In this document: piece after piece, positions 25,159-35,692 of the stretch
Numbering within the stretch: the stretch's first letter is position 1
Layout: each line of letters opens with the position of its first letter
Assembly (NCBI RefSeq): GCF_900102965.1
Contig: NZ_FNGM01000027.1
Coordinates: 1 to 35,907, forward strand
Length of the DNA: 35,907 nt
DNA from: Paenibacillus jilunlii
GTDB lineage: Bacteria; Bacillota; Bacilli; Paenibacillales; Paenibacillaceae
Reading direction: 5' to 3'
Notes under the pieces: generated by a model
Databases searched by the model: none
Seen by the model: the letters and a program-made list of their open reading frames with translations, nothing else
Told to the model about the DNA's origin: nothing
Made by a program: the position numbers and the translations under genes

Positions 25159-28100
25159 GCAGTTCCAAACGGAAGAAATCAGAAACCAAGCTTTCCATCC
25201 TGAAGGGCGAAAGCATCACCGGCAGATTTACGGAAATGGAGAATCTGGCCAATGTGCTGGTTCACGTGTCCGGCAATACAGACCGGGGCATTACCTTCCT
25301 GCAAAATGACAATTCAGAGTTCTTTCTCTCCTATCTGGCCCTCCTTGAAGGCGCAACCCGCCGTTTGGGCGGCCTGCAGGAGCAAGGTTTTACACCAGGC
25401 CAGTATGCGCTTATTCTGCTGGAGGACAGCCGGGAATTCGTTCTTACGTTCTGGGCATGCATCCTGGGCGGGATCATCCCCGTACCGGCCTCCTATCCTG
25501 CCTCATCGAAGGTCATCAATACCTCCCTCAGCAAGCTGCAGGCGATATGGGAGGTCCTGGAACGGCCGCTGATCATCTCGGACCACAGCCTCGCAGAGGC
25601 ACGGGATGAGATGGAGACTACACTCGGCATCAGCGGCCTGCGGATTCTGGAAGCCGCAAAGCTGGATACAGCCGGTCGGGACGGAACCCATATGCTGGCC
25701 GGGGCGCATACTCCGGCGATGATTCAATTCAGCTCCGGGAGCACAAGTGTGCCGAAAGGAACCATTCTGACCCATGATAATCTGCTAACCAATATTGAAT
25801 CGATTATCACCAGCTCAAGGATGTCGGAAGATGACCGTTCCCTAGGCTGGATGCCGTATCACCACGACATGGGTCTGATCGGGTTCCATCTGTCCACGGT
25901 GGCCTGCGGGATTAACCAGTTCAATATGACGCCGATGAAATTTGTAAAAAGGCCGACCCTGTGGCTGGATATGATCGACAAGCACCGGATTACCTTCACC
26001 GGCTGCCCGAATTTCGGGCTTCGGCTTGTCAGCAGCAGAGTGAAGGAAGAGCAGCTGAAATCCTGGGATCTAAGCTCGCTCCGGCTGCTCTATAACGGTG
26101 CCGAGCCTATATCGGTCAAGACCATGCGGGAGTTCATGGACAAATTCGTGCACAGCGGGCTAAAACGCAGTGCGATGTATCCCGTATACGGAATGGCGGA
26201 GGCCTGCCTGGCGGTCAGCTTCCCCCGGCCCGGCGAAGAGCCGCTGGTCCATTCCGTCAACCGCGAGCGGCTGGTCGGTGAATCGCGGATTGAGGCCATC
26301 GGCGAGAACAACAGGCATGCCTCATTAATTGCCGATGAGGGCTACCCTGTGACGGGCATGGAAATCCGGATCGTGGACGATGCTTCGGGTGCAGTCGTTC
26401 CCCAAGGAACGGTGGGCGAAATTCAGATTCGCGGCCGCAATGTGACTTCAGGCTATATAAATAACCCGGAGGCTACCGCGCGGTCATATCAGGACGGATG
26501 GCTGAAGACCGGCGACACCGGCGTTGTTCTGAACGGGCGCTTATCGGTAATCGGAAGAATTAAAGACATTATCTTTGTCAACGGCCAGAATTTCTTTGCG
26601 CATGATATTGAAGCGGTAATGGAGGAGCTGGATGGGGTCGAGCCGGGCAAGATTGCCGTGTGCGGCTGGCATGATGAACAAGAAGGACAAGAGAGAGTCG
26701 GGATCTTCTCAACGGTACGGCTGCAGGAGCAGGAGGTTAAGCCGTTCTATGCCAAAATACTCCGTCATGTGAACGAGGTCATCGGCATCGCTATAGACTA
26801 TGTGTCTCTAATCCGCTCCATCCCCAAGACGACAAGCGGCAAAGTGCAGCGGTTCGTTCTTGTAGAGGCCTTCCGGAAGGGAGAGTTCCAGGATAAGTCA
26901 TATTCCGCCGCGTATTTCGCAGAAGAGACTAAGGGGCCTTACTCTCTGGAGGAACCACCCCTGGAGGCACCGTCCCTGGAGGTGCCATCCCTGGAGGCAC
27001 CGTTGCCTGTGGCGGCTCCCGGAGCTTTTCTGGACAAAATTCGCGGCGTCTGGGCTGAAGTGCTGGGCCGTCCGGCTGCAGCGATTCCGTATAACCAATC
27101 GTTCATGTCCATGGGAGGCACCTCGCTCAAGGCGATACAGATTCTGGGCGCTTTGGAGGACGAACTGCGCATTGAACTGACGCATGATCTGCTGATCAAA
27201 TGCCGCACCATTGAGGAGATGGACAGCTATCTGGCCCGCAGAGTGAACGCGGGCGGCAATCCGCCCTCTGCCGGGGAGCAGCAATCCGCTGCCGTTCAGG
27301 GAAGCGGCAGCGGCGATGCAGCTATAGCGGTGATTGCGATGGCCTGCCGGTTCCCGGGTGCTTCAAGTCCGGAGGAATTCTGGAACAATCTGCTGCAGGG
27401 GAAGAATTCCATCGGTGAAGTGCCGGGAGACCGCTGGAATATTGATGATTATTACAGCCCTACACCGGAATTTGGCAAAATCTACTGCCGTAATGGCGGG
27501 TTCCTTGATAACCCTTATGGCTTTGACGCCGCTCTGTTCGGCATTTCCGGGGAGGAAGCGGCGGTGATGGACCCGCAGCAGCGGATCGTGATGGAGCTGG
27601 TATATGAACTGATCGAGCGGGCCGGTTATTCAAGGCAGCAGATGAATGGCAGGAATGTCGGGCTGTTTGTCGGAGCGGGCGGCAATTCCTATTTCGAATA
27701 TCACCTGAATACCTTGAACCGGATGAACCTGCAGAGCTTTGACAGCTTTTCTACGCTGACGAGCGTGCAGCAGGAGCGTATTATGGAAGAATGGAAGCGG
27801 AAGCTGGGGGTTACGGGAACCCATCCTAACCTTCTGGTGGATAATATCGTCAATATGATTCCGGCACGGACCTCCCAGGAATTCAACTTCAAAGGGCCAA
27901 GCATGGCGGTAGATACCGCCTGCTCCTCTTCCCTGGTCACGCTGCATCTGGCCGCAGACTCCATCCGCAGGGGGGAATGCGAATCCGCCATTGCCGGCGG
28001 CATTCATCTTATGCTGACGCCGGCCTCCTATCAATATTTCAGCAGCGCCGAAGCCTTGTCTCCCACTGGACGCAGCAGCGTGTTTGCGGCTGACGCGGAC

Positions 28101-31100
28101 GGCTTCGTTCCGGGCGAGGGTGCCGGTCTGGTCATGCTGAAACCTTTGGAGCACGCGCTGAGAGACGGCGATCCGGTGCTGGCGGTGCTGAAGGCCAGCG
28201 GAATCAATAATGACGGGCATTCCATCGGCGTAATGGCCCCGAATCCGGATGGGCAAAGGGAACTGATAGAATCACTATACATCAGGCATAATCTCAGTCC
28301 GGCGGATGTGCAGTATGTGGAGGCTCACGGAACAGGCACCAAAATCGGCGATCCGAGCGAAGTTAGAGCACTGGACAGTGCCTTCAAGCGCTGGGGGCTG
28401 CTGCAGCAGTCTGTTGCCATTGGATCGGTGAAATCCAATATTGGCCATCTGTTGGGAGCGGCGGGCATTGCAGGCTTCATCAAAGTGGTAATGGCGCTGC
28501 AGAACAAAATCATGCCGCCGCAGATCAATGTTTCCACTCCGAACCCGATGCTGAGATTTGAGAAGACGCCGTTCTATCTGCTTGCCGCAGCCCAGGAGTG
28601 GCCGGTGGCCGAAGGAAAGGCCAGAAGAGCGGCGATCAATTCCTTTGGCTTCGGCGGCACCAACAGCCATATGGTGGTTGAAGAGGCGCCCGCACAGGCA
28701 TCGGCAAGTGAAGCGGGGCAACCGGTGCGCGCCAAGCATATTATAGGGCTGTCCGCGTTGACTGAGCCGGCGCTGCAGCAGAAGATGCTGGAGCTTGCGG
28801 CATTTCTGGAGCAGCACGGGGACTATCCGCTGGCGGATGTCTGCTACACCGAGAATGCCGCGCGAACCGCATTGCCGCACCGCTTCCATGCCGTGACGGA
28901 TTCGCTTCAGGATCTCATCAGAAAGCTGCAAACCGGAGTCCCGGCCGCTGCCCCGGTTTCTCATTCACCCGCAATGGCCCTGATGTTCACCGGACAAGGC
29001 TCGCAGTATGCGGGTATGGGCAGAGCGCTGTACGAAGGACTTCCCGCCTTCCGGAAAAATGTAGACGCCTGCTCCGCGGCGTTTGAGCCTTATCTGGACC
29101 TGAAGCTGACGGACCTCATCTATGGCGGAAAGGCCGATGACAGTCTGCTTGCCCAGACGCAGCTTACCCAACCGGCCGTCTTTACACTGGACTATGCGTT
29201 TGGACGCCTGCTGCTGGATGCAGGCATCCAGCCTGCTTATATGCTGGGGCACAGCATCGGAGAATGGACCGCCGCATGCCTCGCGGGCATCGTCAGTCTT
29301 GCCGATGCGGCGAGACTGGTCGCCGCAAGAGGCAGGCTCATGAGCGGGCTTCCGGCTGCCGGAGCCATGGCTGCCATATTCACTTCAGGCAGCGCGTTGG
29401 AAGAACTGCTGCAACCTTTTGCCGGTTCCTTATGGGTTGCCGGATACAACATTACGCATCAGGTGGTCTCCGGCAGCAGCGAGGCGGTCGTGGAATTCCT
29501 CTCTGTACTGCAGGCGAAGGGAATCGGGGCCAAACGGCTGAATGTGTCCCAGGCCTTCCACACTCCGCTGATGACCCCGATGCTGGAGGCGTTCAGGAAG
29601 GAGCTGGAGGCGACTGTATTCCATGCGCCGCTGATTCCGGTGATCTCCAATGTCACTGCCGGAGTGATCGAAGGTCCGCCTGCGGCAGAGTACTGGCTGC
29701 GGCATATCCTGGAAGCTGTCCGCTTTGAACAGAGCCTTGCTTACGCACTGGACCAGGAGGTCTCGGTTCTGATTGAATGCGGACCCGACGCTATCCTCGC
29801 CGGGATGGCAGGAGGGCTGCGGCACCCGGGCAAGCCGCTGGTGCTGCATGCCCTTAGCCGCAAAAAGGACCCATGGGACACCTGGCTTGGCCTGCTCGGC
29901 CAGCTGCATTGCCTTGGCGCCAGACTGGACTGGGAGGCTGTGGAGGAAGGCGGTCTTTTTCGTAAAGTCCCCCTGCCGGTCTATCCTTTTGAGCATAAAA
30001 TCTTCAAGCCCGATTTCGGAGATGCTTCCGGCTCAGACTCTGCTGTAAATGCAAGGAAGTGGCTCCATGAATGGAAATGGAGACCCGGATCGCTTCCGGA
30101 AGACAACAGCCTTGCGGCCGGGGCGGTGCTGGTATGGAAGGGGGAGACGGAGTTCGGAAGGGAACTGGAGAGCATGCTCGACACTGAGCGCAATCCTGTC
30201 TTTTATGTAAGCTTGGGTAATGAACCGTATTATGACGGGGATCGCAGCTTCACTATACGGATGGATAGGGAGGAGGATTACAGCGCCATGCTGCGCCAGC
30301 TGCCGGGCGCGGTCTCCGCCGTAATTCATTTGTCCAACTACTCGCGGGAGAAGCTTGGGACCCCGGAGCTTTTAACGGACATCCAGGCGGTGAACGATGG
30401 AATTTGGAGTCTTTATTTCCTCGGCCAGACGCTGGTGCTGCAGGGGCTGAGCGATGTGCGGCTAGTCATTGTGACGAATAAGGCGTTCAGGCTGGAGGGG
30501 GATCAGGAAGCAGGGAATCCGGCACAGGCGGCAGCGGCTGCAGTGGGTCAGGTCATAGATCTGGAGCACGAGGGGATTCATGTCTCGGTGCTGGATATGA
30601 ACAAGGAGGACTATCGTTCAGGCCAGGATTTTGCCGCCGCCCTGCACGCTTCACTGAAGCTGAGGACCGATGGGGAATCTGTCACTGCGATCCGCAGCGG
30701 TACCGCGTATTTGCGGAGCCTCGAACGGATGCCGGAGCAAGCTGCCGGGGAAGTGTATGAGCCATGCAGCGGCGAGACCTACCTGATTACCGGCGGCACA
30801 GGGCTTGTCGGCAGCCGGATCGCCGGAGCGCTTGCCCGGCAGGCGCGGATCAATCTGGTGATTACCGGCCGCAAGCCGGTTCCGGCCGACCCCGGACTTC
30901 TCCTGGAGCTGGAGAAGCTGGGGGCACAGGTGATGTATGCGGCGGTGGATGTCACCAGCCGTGCGCAAATGGAGGAATTGCTGGACCGCATTCATGAAGT
31001 CTATGGACCGCTGCATGGTGTCATTCATGCCGCCGGCCAGATGGAATATGCTCCGCATAAGCTGCTGGCCCGCAGCCAGGACGAGATCGAACAGGTGCTG

Positions 31101-34100
31101 GCTCCCAAGTGGCAAGGCACGATGATTGCGGACCTCGTCACCCGGCAGGAGCCGCTGCGGTTTTTTGCAGCCTTGTCCTCGGTCTCGGCTTCCCGCAAAG
31201 CCTGGGCTTCCGGGCTTGGGGATTATGCCGCGGCGAACGCGTTCTTGAACGGCTACTGCATGTACCGGGCAGGGGACAATGCACCGGGGCGTTCCTTATC
31301 CGTTAACTACTCTCTCTGGAAGGATACGGGGGCCGGGACGGACTTCGGCAAGCTGGTTGAGCTCGCCCTTAAGGGACAAGGCTTGCAGCCGCTTGCCCAT
31401 GAAGCAGCAGCGGCTGTTTTCCTGAGAGCCTTGTCCTCTGCCGGGTCTGATATCGTTCATGTGCTCGACCTCGCGGCGCCGAAGGCGCAAAAGGAACATT
31501 CCGCACTTCCTCCCAGGCAGCAGGAGCCTAGGCGGGTGGCGGAACGGCCGTTCATCCATCGCTCCGCGAGAGAAATCAGGGATATTGTCTATCAGGCCAT
31601 CGGTGAGGAATTGCGGATATCCGTCCGCCATCTGGAAACGGGCATGAATTTCACAGAGCTGGGTCTGGATTCGGTTGGAGCGACGCGGGTGGTTGCCGAC
31701 ATTGGCGGCAAACTGGATACAGAGCTTTATCCGACCCTGATTTTTGAATATCAGACGCCGGAAGCTCTGGCCTCGCATATTGCGGAGCAGCTGACGGAGG
31801 ACTCTGCGCCTTTTGCCGCTACAGCTCTGGAAACAGCGGGCACAGCTGCTGAATCCGTCCGGGAGGAGCATCAGGACATCGCCATCATCGGCATGGGTCT
31901 GCGTATACCGGGGGCGGACACTCTGGAGGAATACTGGGAACTGCTGCATAGCGGCAGAAGCGCCATCCGTGAAGCGGCTCCCGGCAGATGGTCGGATGAC
32001 AAGCACGTGAACACGGATGCAGGCGTGCTTCATACCTCCTATACCGGCAAGGGCGGGTTCATTGATGCCCCGTATGATTTTGATCCGCTGTTCTTCGGCA
32101 TGTCGCCCAAGGAAGCGGAGTCTGCAGACCCGCAGCAGAGAATTTTCCTGCAGATTTGCTGGGAGGCCTTGCAGCAGGCGGGATACGGCGGGAAGTACCG
32201 CACCCGCAAAATAGGGGTGTTCGCAGGCTGTGAGCAGAACACTTATATGGAGCATTTCGCTAATTACCGTTCCTTTATGCTGATTAAGGAACGGTTGCTG
32301 GACAGTCCGGCCTTCAGCGGGATGCAGCCTGCTGAGCGGCAGGAGATTCTCTCCCGGATCTCCGGCGTGCTGGAGCCTGCAAGGCTGGTCGCCGATGCCG
32401 TTGCCGGAAACGGCCTGAATGAAGTGGCCGCGCGGGTCAGCCACTGCCTTAACTTGAGCGGGCCGAGCCTGATCGTGAATTCCGCCTGCTCCTCTTCCCT
32501 GGTGGCTATCCATATGGCCTGCGAGAGTCTGCGGACCGGACAGTCGGAGATGGCGCTTGCCGGAGGGGTGAATCTGAACCTCAGCCCGACGCCGTTTGTG
32601 TCTCTGAGCCGGGTAACCGCGCTGTCTCCAACGGGCGAGTGCTATCCGTTTGACCAGCGGGCGAACGGAATGGTTCTGGGGGAAGGGGCAGGCGCTGTGC
32701 TCTTGAAGCCGCTTCATGCCGCACTCCGGGACGGCGATCATATCCACGCGGTGATCAAGGGCTCGGCAGTCAACAATGACGGGCGCTCCCAGGGAATCAC
32801 TGCACCAAGGCCACAAGGCCAGGCCGAGGTGATCCGCGACGCGTTTGTGCGGACCGGCATTCATCCGGAGACGGTATCCTATATCGAGACCCATGGCACA
32901 GCCACACCGCTGGGAGATCCGATTGAGATTGAAGGCATGACACAGGCATTCAGCAGCTTTACGGACAAGAAGCAGTTTTGCGGCATCGGCTCCGTAAAAT
33001 CATCTGTCGGGCATATGCTGTCTGCCGCAGGGGTGACCAGTCTGATCAAGGTGGTGCTGTCCTTGAAGCATCAGATTCTTCCGCATACGGTAAATTACGA
33101 GCAGCCTAATCCTAATATCGATTTTGAGCATTCCCCTTTTTATGTCGTCGATAAGCATCCCCGACGGTGGGAAGCTGCCGGAGACATTCCGCTGCGGGCC
33201 AGCGTGAACGCCTTCGGATTTGGCGGAACCAATGCCCACGTTATTCTGGAGCAGGCGCCGCCGGAGGCAGTTGTTCTCCCAGATTCGCCGCAGCTTGCCC
33301 CGCAGCTTCTGCTGCTTACGGGCAGAAATGAACTTGGGCTTAGACAGGTTGCCGGCCGGCTTCGGGCTTATCTTGCGGATAAAGAAGAACTTAGCGCCGC
33401 TGCCGTCTGCCGTGCGATGAACCGTTCGCAGAAGGAATTGCCGGTCAAGGCCGCAGCCGTCGTAACCTCCAGGGAGCAGTTGGCCGGCATTCTCTCCGCT
33501 GTCGAAAACGGCGAGAGCTTGGCCGAGATCCTCAAAGGCCGGGCTAATCCGAACAGAACGACTCCGGTCCAACTGGTGCTTGACGGCGGAAAGGTCTTGA
33601 GCAGCCAGGAATGGGATGCTGTCAGTGCACGGTTCCCCGGCTTCGGCCTGGCTTACCGGGAGGTCATGGAGGCAGCGGGTGGAGCAAGTGGGCAGATCGA
33701 ATGCCTGGCTATCCAGTTTGCGCTTGGCAAGCTGCTTCTCGATGCTGGCATCCGTCCTTCGGCTATTCTTGCCGAAGGGGCCGGCATTCTCGCAGCCCTG
33801 GTGCTTACGGGACGAATTACGCTGCGCCAGGCTGTTCTGTTCATTCAGGACGGACGGGAGCCGGCAAGAGAGTCTTCGCCTATTCCCGAAGGGCTTGTGA
33901 AGTGTGCGGTGGTCATTCCTTCTGGAACCGTTGATCAGCTGTACATGGATGGTCTTTGGCCGCTGATCGCAGAGTCCATGGTGAACAGTCTGAAGCTTAC
34001 AGACTATGAACACTCATTGGAAGCGGGCGATACGCTGCTGTACTGCGGCAGCCAGCCGCGCCGGGACAGCCTGTCCCTTGAGAGTATACGGGGAGTTCAT

Positions 34101-34358
34101 ACCCTCTGCCTGCAGCTTGAGCATGACCCTGTGGAGAATTTGCTGCGGGCCATGGCGGAGCTGTATGTGCTGGGCGTGCCGTTTGATCCGGCAGGACTGT
34201 CAACTCCAAGCGGGCGAACCCTGCCCCTGCCGACCTATCCTTTTGAATATGCGGCCTATAAGGCGTCGTTCGAGGATGAAACTTTGCTGCCTCAAGCATC
34301 AGGGACTCCATACGTTGATTCGTTCTCCAGGCAAGGTCTCAAAAAAATAGAGGTATAA
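25155..34358 (+). CDS. Type I PKS with fatty-acid loading: FAAL-ACP-KS-AT-KR-ACP-KS-AT(inactive)
   Basis: This 3067-aa protein starts with an acyl-AMP ligase (about 25-590: FSSGSTSVPKG, YHHDMGLIG, YGMAEACLAVSF, TTSGKVQR), typical of fatty acyl-AMP ligases that load carriers. Next come ACP (Ser657), KS1 (Cys923, His1058, His1098), an AT (GHSIGE, Ser1367; AFH near 1467-1469, as in malonyl-specific ATs), KR (GGTGLVG near 1879, Tyr2024, Asn2028), ACP (Ser2173) and KS2 (Cys2445, His2580, His2620). Residues 2710-3010 look like an AT but read AEGAG where GHSxG is expected, so the serine is gone. No DH, ER, terminal ACP or TE. It probably extends a fatty acid by one malonyl unit with ketoreduction, then performs a second extension on the NRPS carriers. 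The GTG at 25155 overlaps the MFS stop, with AAGGAGG at 25141-25147. Confidence 0.92.
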   Translation: MSSSKRKKSETKLSILKGESITGRFTEMENLANVLVHVSGNTDRGITFLQNDNSEFFLSYLALLEGATRRLGGLQEQGFTPGQYALILLEDSREFVLTFWACILGGIIPVPASYPASSKVINTSLSKLQAIWEVLERPLIISDHSLAEARDEMETTLGISGLRILEAAKLDTAGRDGTHMLAGAHTPAMIQFSSGSTSVPKGTILTHDNLLTNIESIITSSRMSEDDRSLGWMPYHHDMGLIGFHLSTVACGINQFNMTPMKFVKRPTLWLDMIDKHRITFTGCPNFGLRLVSSRVKEEQLKSWDLSSLRLLYNGAEPISVKTMREFMDKFVHSGLKRSAMYPVYGMAEACLAVSFPRPGEEPLVHSVNRERLVGESRIEAIGENNRHASLIADEGYPVTGMEIRIVDDASGAVVPQGTVGEIQIRGRNVTSGYINNPEATARSYQDGWLKTGDTGVVLNGRLSVIGRIKDIIFVNGQNFFAHDIEAVMEELDGVEPGKIAVCGWHDEQEGQERVGIFSTVRLQEQEVKPFYAKILRHVNEVIGIAIDYVSLIRSIPKTTSGKVQRFVLVEAFRKGEFQDKSYSAAYFAEETKGPYSLEEPPLEAPSLEVPSLEAPLPVAAPGAFLDKIRGVWAEVLGRPAAAIPYNQSFMSMGGTSLKAIQILGALEDELRIELTHDLLIKCRTIEEMDSYLARRVNAGGNPPSAGEQQSAAVQGSGSGDAAIAVIAMACRFPGASSPEEFWNNLLQGKNSIGEVPGDRWNIDDYYSPTPEFGKIYCRNGGFLDNPYGFDAALFGISGEEAAVMDPQQRIVMELVYELIERAGYSRQQMNGRNVGLFVGAGGNSYFEYHLNTLNRMNLQSFDSFSTLTSVQQERIMEEWKRKLGVTGTHPNLLVDNIVNMIPARTSQEFNFKGPSMAVDTACSSSLVTLHLAADSIRRGECESAIAGGIHLMLTPASYQYFSSAEALSPTGRSSVFAADADGFVPGEGAGLVMLKPLEHALRDGDPVLAVLKASGINNDGHSIGVMAPNPDGQRELIESLYIRHNLSPADVQYVEAHGTGTKIGDPSEVRALDSAFKRWGLLQQSVAIGSVKSNIGHLLGAAGIAGFIKVVMALQNKIMPPQINVSTPNPMLRFEKTPFYLLAAAQEWPVAEGKARRAAINSFGFGGTNSHMVVEEAPAQASASEAGQPVRAKHIIGLSALTEPALQQKMLELAAFLEQHGDYPLADVCYTENAARTALPHRFHAVTDSLQDLIRKLQTGVPAAAPVSHSPAMALMFTGQGSQYAGMGRALYEGLPAFRKNVDACSAAFEPYLDLKLTDLIYGGKADDSLLAQTQLTQPAVFTLDYAFGRLLLDAGIQPAYMLGHSIGEWTAACLAGIVSLADAARLVAARGRLMSGLPAAGAMAAIFTSGSALEELLQPFAGSLWVAGYNITHQVVSGSSEAVVEFLSVLQAKGIGAKRLNVSQAFHTPLMTPMLEAFRKELEATVFHAPLIPVISNVTAGVIEGPPAAEYWLRHILEAVRFEQSLAYALDQEVSVLIECGPDAILAGMAGGLRHPGKPLVLHALSRKKDPWDTWLGLLGQLHCLGARLDWEAVEEGGLFRKVPLPVYPFEHKIFKPDFGDASGSDSAVNARKWLHEWKWRPGSLPEDNSLAAGAVLVWKGETEFGRELESMLDTERNPVFYVSLGNEPYYDGDRSFTIRMDREEDYSAMLRQLPGAVSAVIHLSNYSREKLGTPELLTDIQAVNDGIWSLYFLGQTLVLQGLSDVRLVIVTNKAFRLEGDQEAGNPAQAAAAAVGQVIDLEHEGIHVSVLDMNKEDYRSGQDFAAALHASLKLRTDGESVTAIRSGTAYLRSLERMPEQAAGEVYEPCSGETYLITGGTGLVGSRIAGALARQARINLVITGRKPVPADPGLLLELEKLGAQVMYAAVDVTSRAQMEELLDRIHEVYGPLHGVIHAAGQMEYAPHKLLARSQDEIEQVLAPKWQGTMIADLVTRQEPLRFFAALSSVSASRKAWASGLGDYAAANAFLNGYCMYRAGDNAPGRSLSVNYSLWKDTGAGTDFGKLVELALKGQGLQPLAHEAAAAVFLRALSSAGSDIVHVLDLAAPKAQKEHSALPPRQQEPRRVAERPFIHRSAREIRDIVYQAIGEELRISVRHLETGMNFTELGLDSVGATRVVADIGGKLDTELYPTLIFEYQTPEALASHIAEQLTEDSAPFAATALETAGTAAESVREEHQDIAIIGMGLRIPGADTLEEYWELLHSGRSAIREAAPGRWSDDKHVNTDAGVLHTSYTGKGGFIDAPYDFDPLFFGMSPKEAESADPQQRIFLQICWEALQQAGYGGKYRTRKIGVFAGCEQNTYMEHFANYRSFMLIKERLLDSPAFSGMQPAERQEILSRISGVLEPARLVADAVAGNGLNEVAARVSHCLNLSGPSLIVNSACSSSLVAIHMACESLRTGQSEMALAGGVNLNLSPTPFVSLSRVTALSPTGECYPFDQRANGMVLGEGAGAVLLKPLHAALRDGDHIHAVIKGSAVNNDGRSQGITAPRPQGQAEVIRDAFVRTGIHPETVSYIETHGTATPLGDPIEIEGMTQAFSSFTDKKQFCGIGSVKSSVGHMLSAAGVTSLIKVVLSLKHQILPHTVNYEQPNPNIDFEHSPFYVVDKHPRRWEAAGDIPLRASVNAFGFGGTNAHVILEQAPPEAVVLPDSPQLAPQLLLLTGRNELGLRQVAGRLRAYLADKEELSAAAVCRAMNRSQKELPVKAAAVVTSREQLAGILSAVENGESLAEILKGRANPNRTTPVQLVLDGGKVLSSQEWDAVSARFPGFGLAYREVMEAAGGASGQIECLAIQFALGKLLLDAGIRPSAILAEGAGILAALVLTGRITLRQAVLFIQDGREPARESSPIPEGLVKCAVVIPSGTVDQLYMDGLWPLIAESMVNSLKLTDYEHSLEAGDTLLYCGSQPRRDSLSLESIRGVHTLCLQLEHDPVENLLRAMAELYVLGVPFDPAGLSTPSGRTLPLPTYPFEYAAYKASFEDETLLPQASGTPYVDSFSRQGLKKIEV
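26946..27005 (+). repeat. 15-bp coding repeat in the PKS FAAL-ACP linker
   Basis: CTGGAGG recurs at 26946, 26961, 26976 and 26991, exactly 15 bp apart, encoding Leu-Glu-x-Pro units (about residues 598-617). It forms a Pro/Glu-rich hinge between the FAAL and the first ACP. Confidence 0.8.
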
Positions 34359-34369
34359 AGGAGAGGGCC

Positions 34370-35560
34370 ATGAGCAAGCGTGCCAAAATATCTATGATCA
34401 TACTATTATCGGTTGTTATTCTGCTCATCCTGCTTGCCGGAGCGGTATTGACGGCAAGCGGCGTATATAAGAAAGCCAAGTATCTGGACCCCTGGAAACG
34501 TGATTACGTTGACCAATTCCAAGATCCGAGAGTGAAGCTGGCGGCCTTTGGCTTACTTGCTCCCAACGGACACAATATGCAGCCCTGGAAGATTCGTCTC
34601 GACAAGCAAAATCCGCTTAAGTTCTCTTTGTACACGGACAATACACGCCTCGCACTGGAATCCGATCCGGTGGCCCGGCAAACCATGGTTTCACAAGGTA
34701 CCTTTCTGGAATATATGAAGGTTGCCGGAGAACAGCTGGGCTATCGGGCGGCGGTCAGGCTTTTTCCGGAAGGGGAATATGATGAGCAGAAGCTTAGCGA
34801 GAGTATGGACCAGAAGCCTGTAGCGGAAGTAACGCTAACCAAGGCACAGCCTGCGGCTAATCCGTTGTTTGATTATATGTTTTTGCCGGATACCAACCGG
34901 ATGGCTTATAAACCCGACCCGTTGACTGCGGAGCAGCGTAAGCGTCTGGAGCAGACCAATACGGATGAGGTTCTGAAGGTAACCTTCACGGATGCTCCGG
35001 CGGACATCAAAAAGCTGGGAGAGTACGGTATAGAGGGTACAGACATCGAAACCGGACTTAAGCGCATGAATGACGAGTCGGCAGACATTTTCCGTTCGAA
35101 TGAGAACCAGAAGAACAAATACCGGTACGGTTTTTCGTTTGAAGGGCAAGGAACCACGGGCGTGAAAAAGCATCTGCTGCAAGGCATGATTACGATCGTC
35201 CCATCCTTTAATAATGAGGAAGCTTCGACGAAGCTCGCTGTCGATGCGGCCCGGACGGCAGCCGAACATTCTCCGGCGTATGCACTGATTCTCAGTAAGG
35301 ACAACAGCCGCACAAGCCAGGTAAAAGCAGGCATGCTCTACAGCCGGCTCCTTCTCGCCGGACATGAGCAGGGACTGGTGATGCAGCCGCTGAGCCAGGT
35401 GCTGGAGGAGTATCCGGAGATGAAGGCACCGTATACCCGAATTCATCAGGAGTATGCTCCAGGCGGTGAAACGATCCAGTTCCTGATCCGCGTGGGCCAG
35501 CCGACACAGGATACGCCGCTGAGCATGAGAAGAGAGGTTACCGACCTGATTGCAGACTGA
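34370..35560 (+). CDS. Membrane-anchored nitroreductase-fold protein (Acg-like FMN oxidoreductase)
   Basis: This 396-aa protein has one N-terminal transmembrane segment (about residues 8-30) and then a nitroreductase-like fold. APNGHNMQPWKI (around residues 65-76) matches the FMN-binding start of the family, and the RLALESDPVARQTM stretch with a following SQGTFLEYM matches the Acg-type branch. Such proteins bind FMN and may oxidise, reduce or only sequester it. The ATG is 11 bp after the PKS stop, with AAAGGAG six bases before, so it is the last gene of the operon. A role as tailoring oxidoreductase on the lipid at the membrane is inferred from context. The N-terminal anchor is unusual for tailoring enzymes. 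Confidence 0.8.
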   Translation: MSKRAKISMIILLSVVILLILLAGAVLTASGVYKKAKYLDPWKRDYVDQFQDPRVKLAAFGLLAPNGHNMQPWKIRLDKQNPLKFSLYTDNTRLALESDPVARQTMVSQGTFLEYMKVAGEQLGYRAAVRLFPEGEYDEQKLSESMDQKPVAEVTLTKAQPAANPLFDYMFLPDTNRMAYKPDPLTAEQRKRLEQTNTDEVLKVTFTDAPADIKKLGEYGIEGTDIETGLKRMNDESADIFRSNENQKNKYRYGFSFEGQGTTGVKKHLLQGMITIVPSFNNEEASTKLAVDAARTAAEHSPAYALILSKDNSRTSQVKAGMLYSRLLLAGHEQGLVMQPLSQVLEEYPEMKAPYTRIHQEYAPGGETIQFLIRVGQPTQDTPLSMRREVTDLIAD

Positions 35561-35692
35561 GCGGGGCACACTTTCGCTCTCTGTTAATGATCAATGAACT
35601 TTAGAGCGCCGCTTCTCCTGTGGAAGCGTAAATTGACAAGGCAATGCCAACCGGATAAACCGGAATAATTGATCACCGGCCGGACCACCTGA

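Noticed and set aside
31296..32894. 532-aa open frame on the minus strand inside the PKS gene
   Set aside because: It is an opposite-strand shadow of the KS2 region in GC-rich coding DNA.
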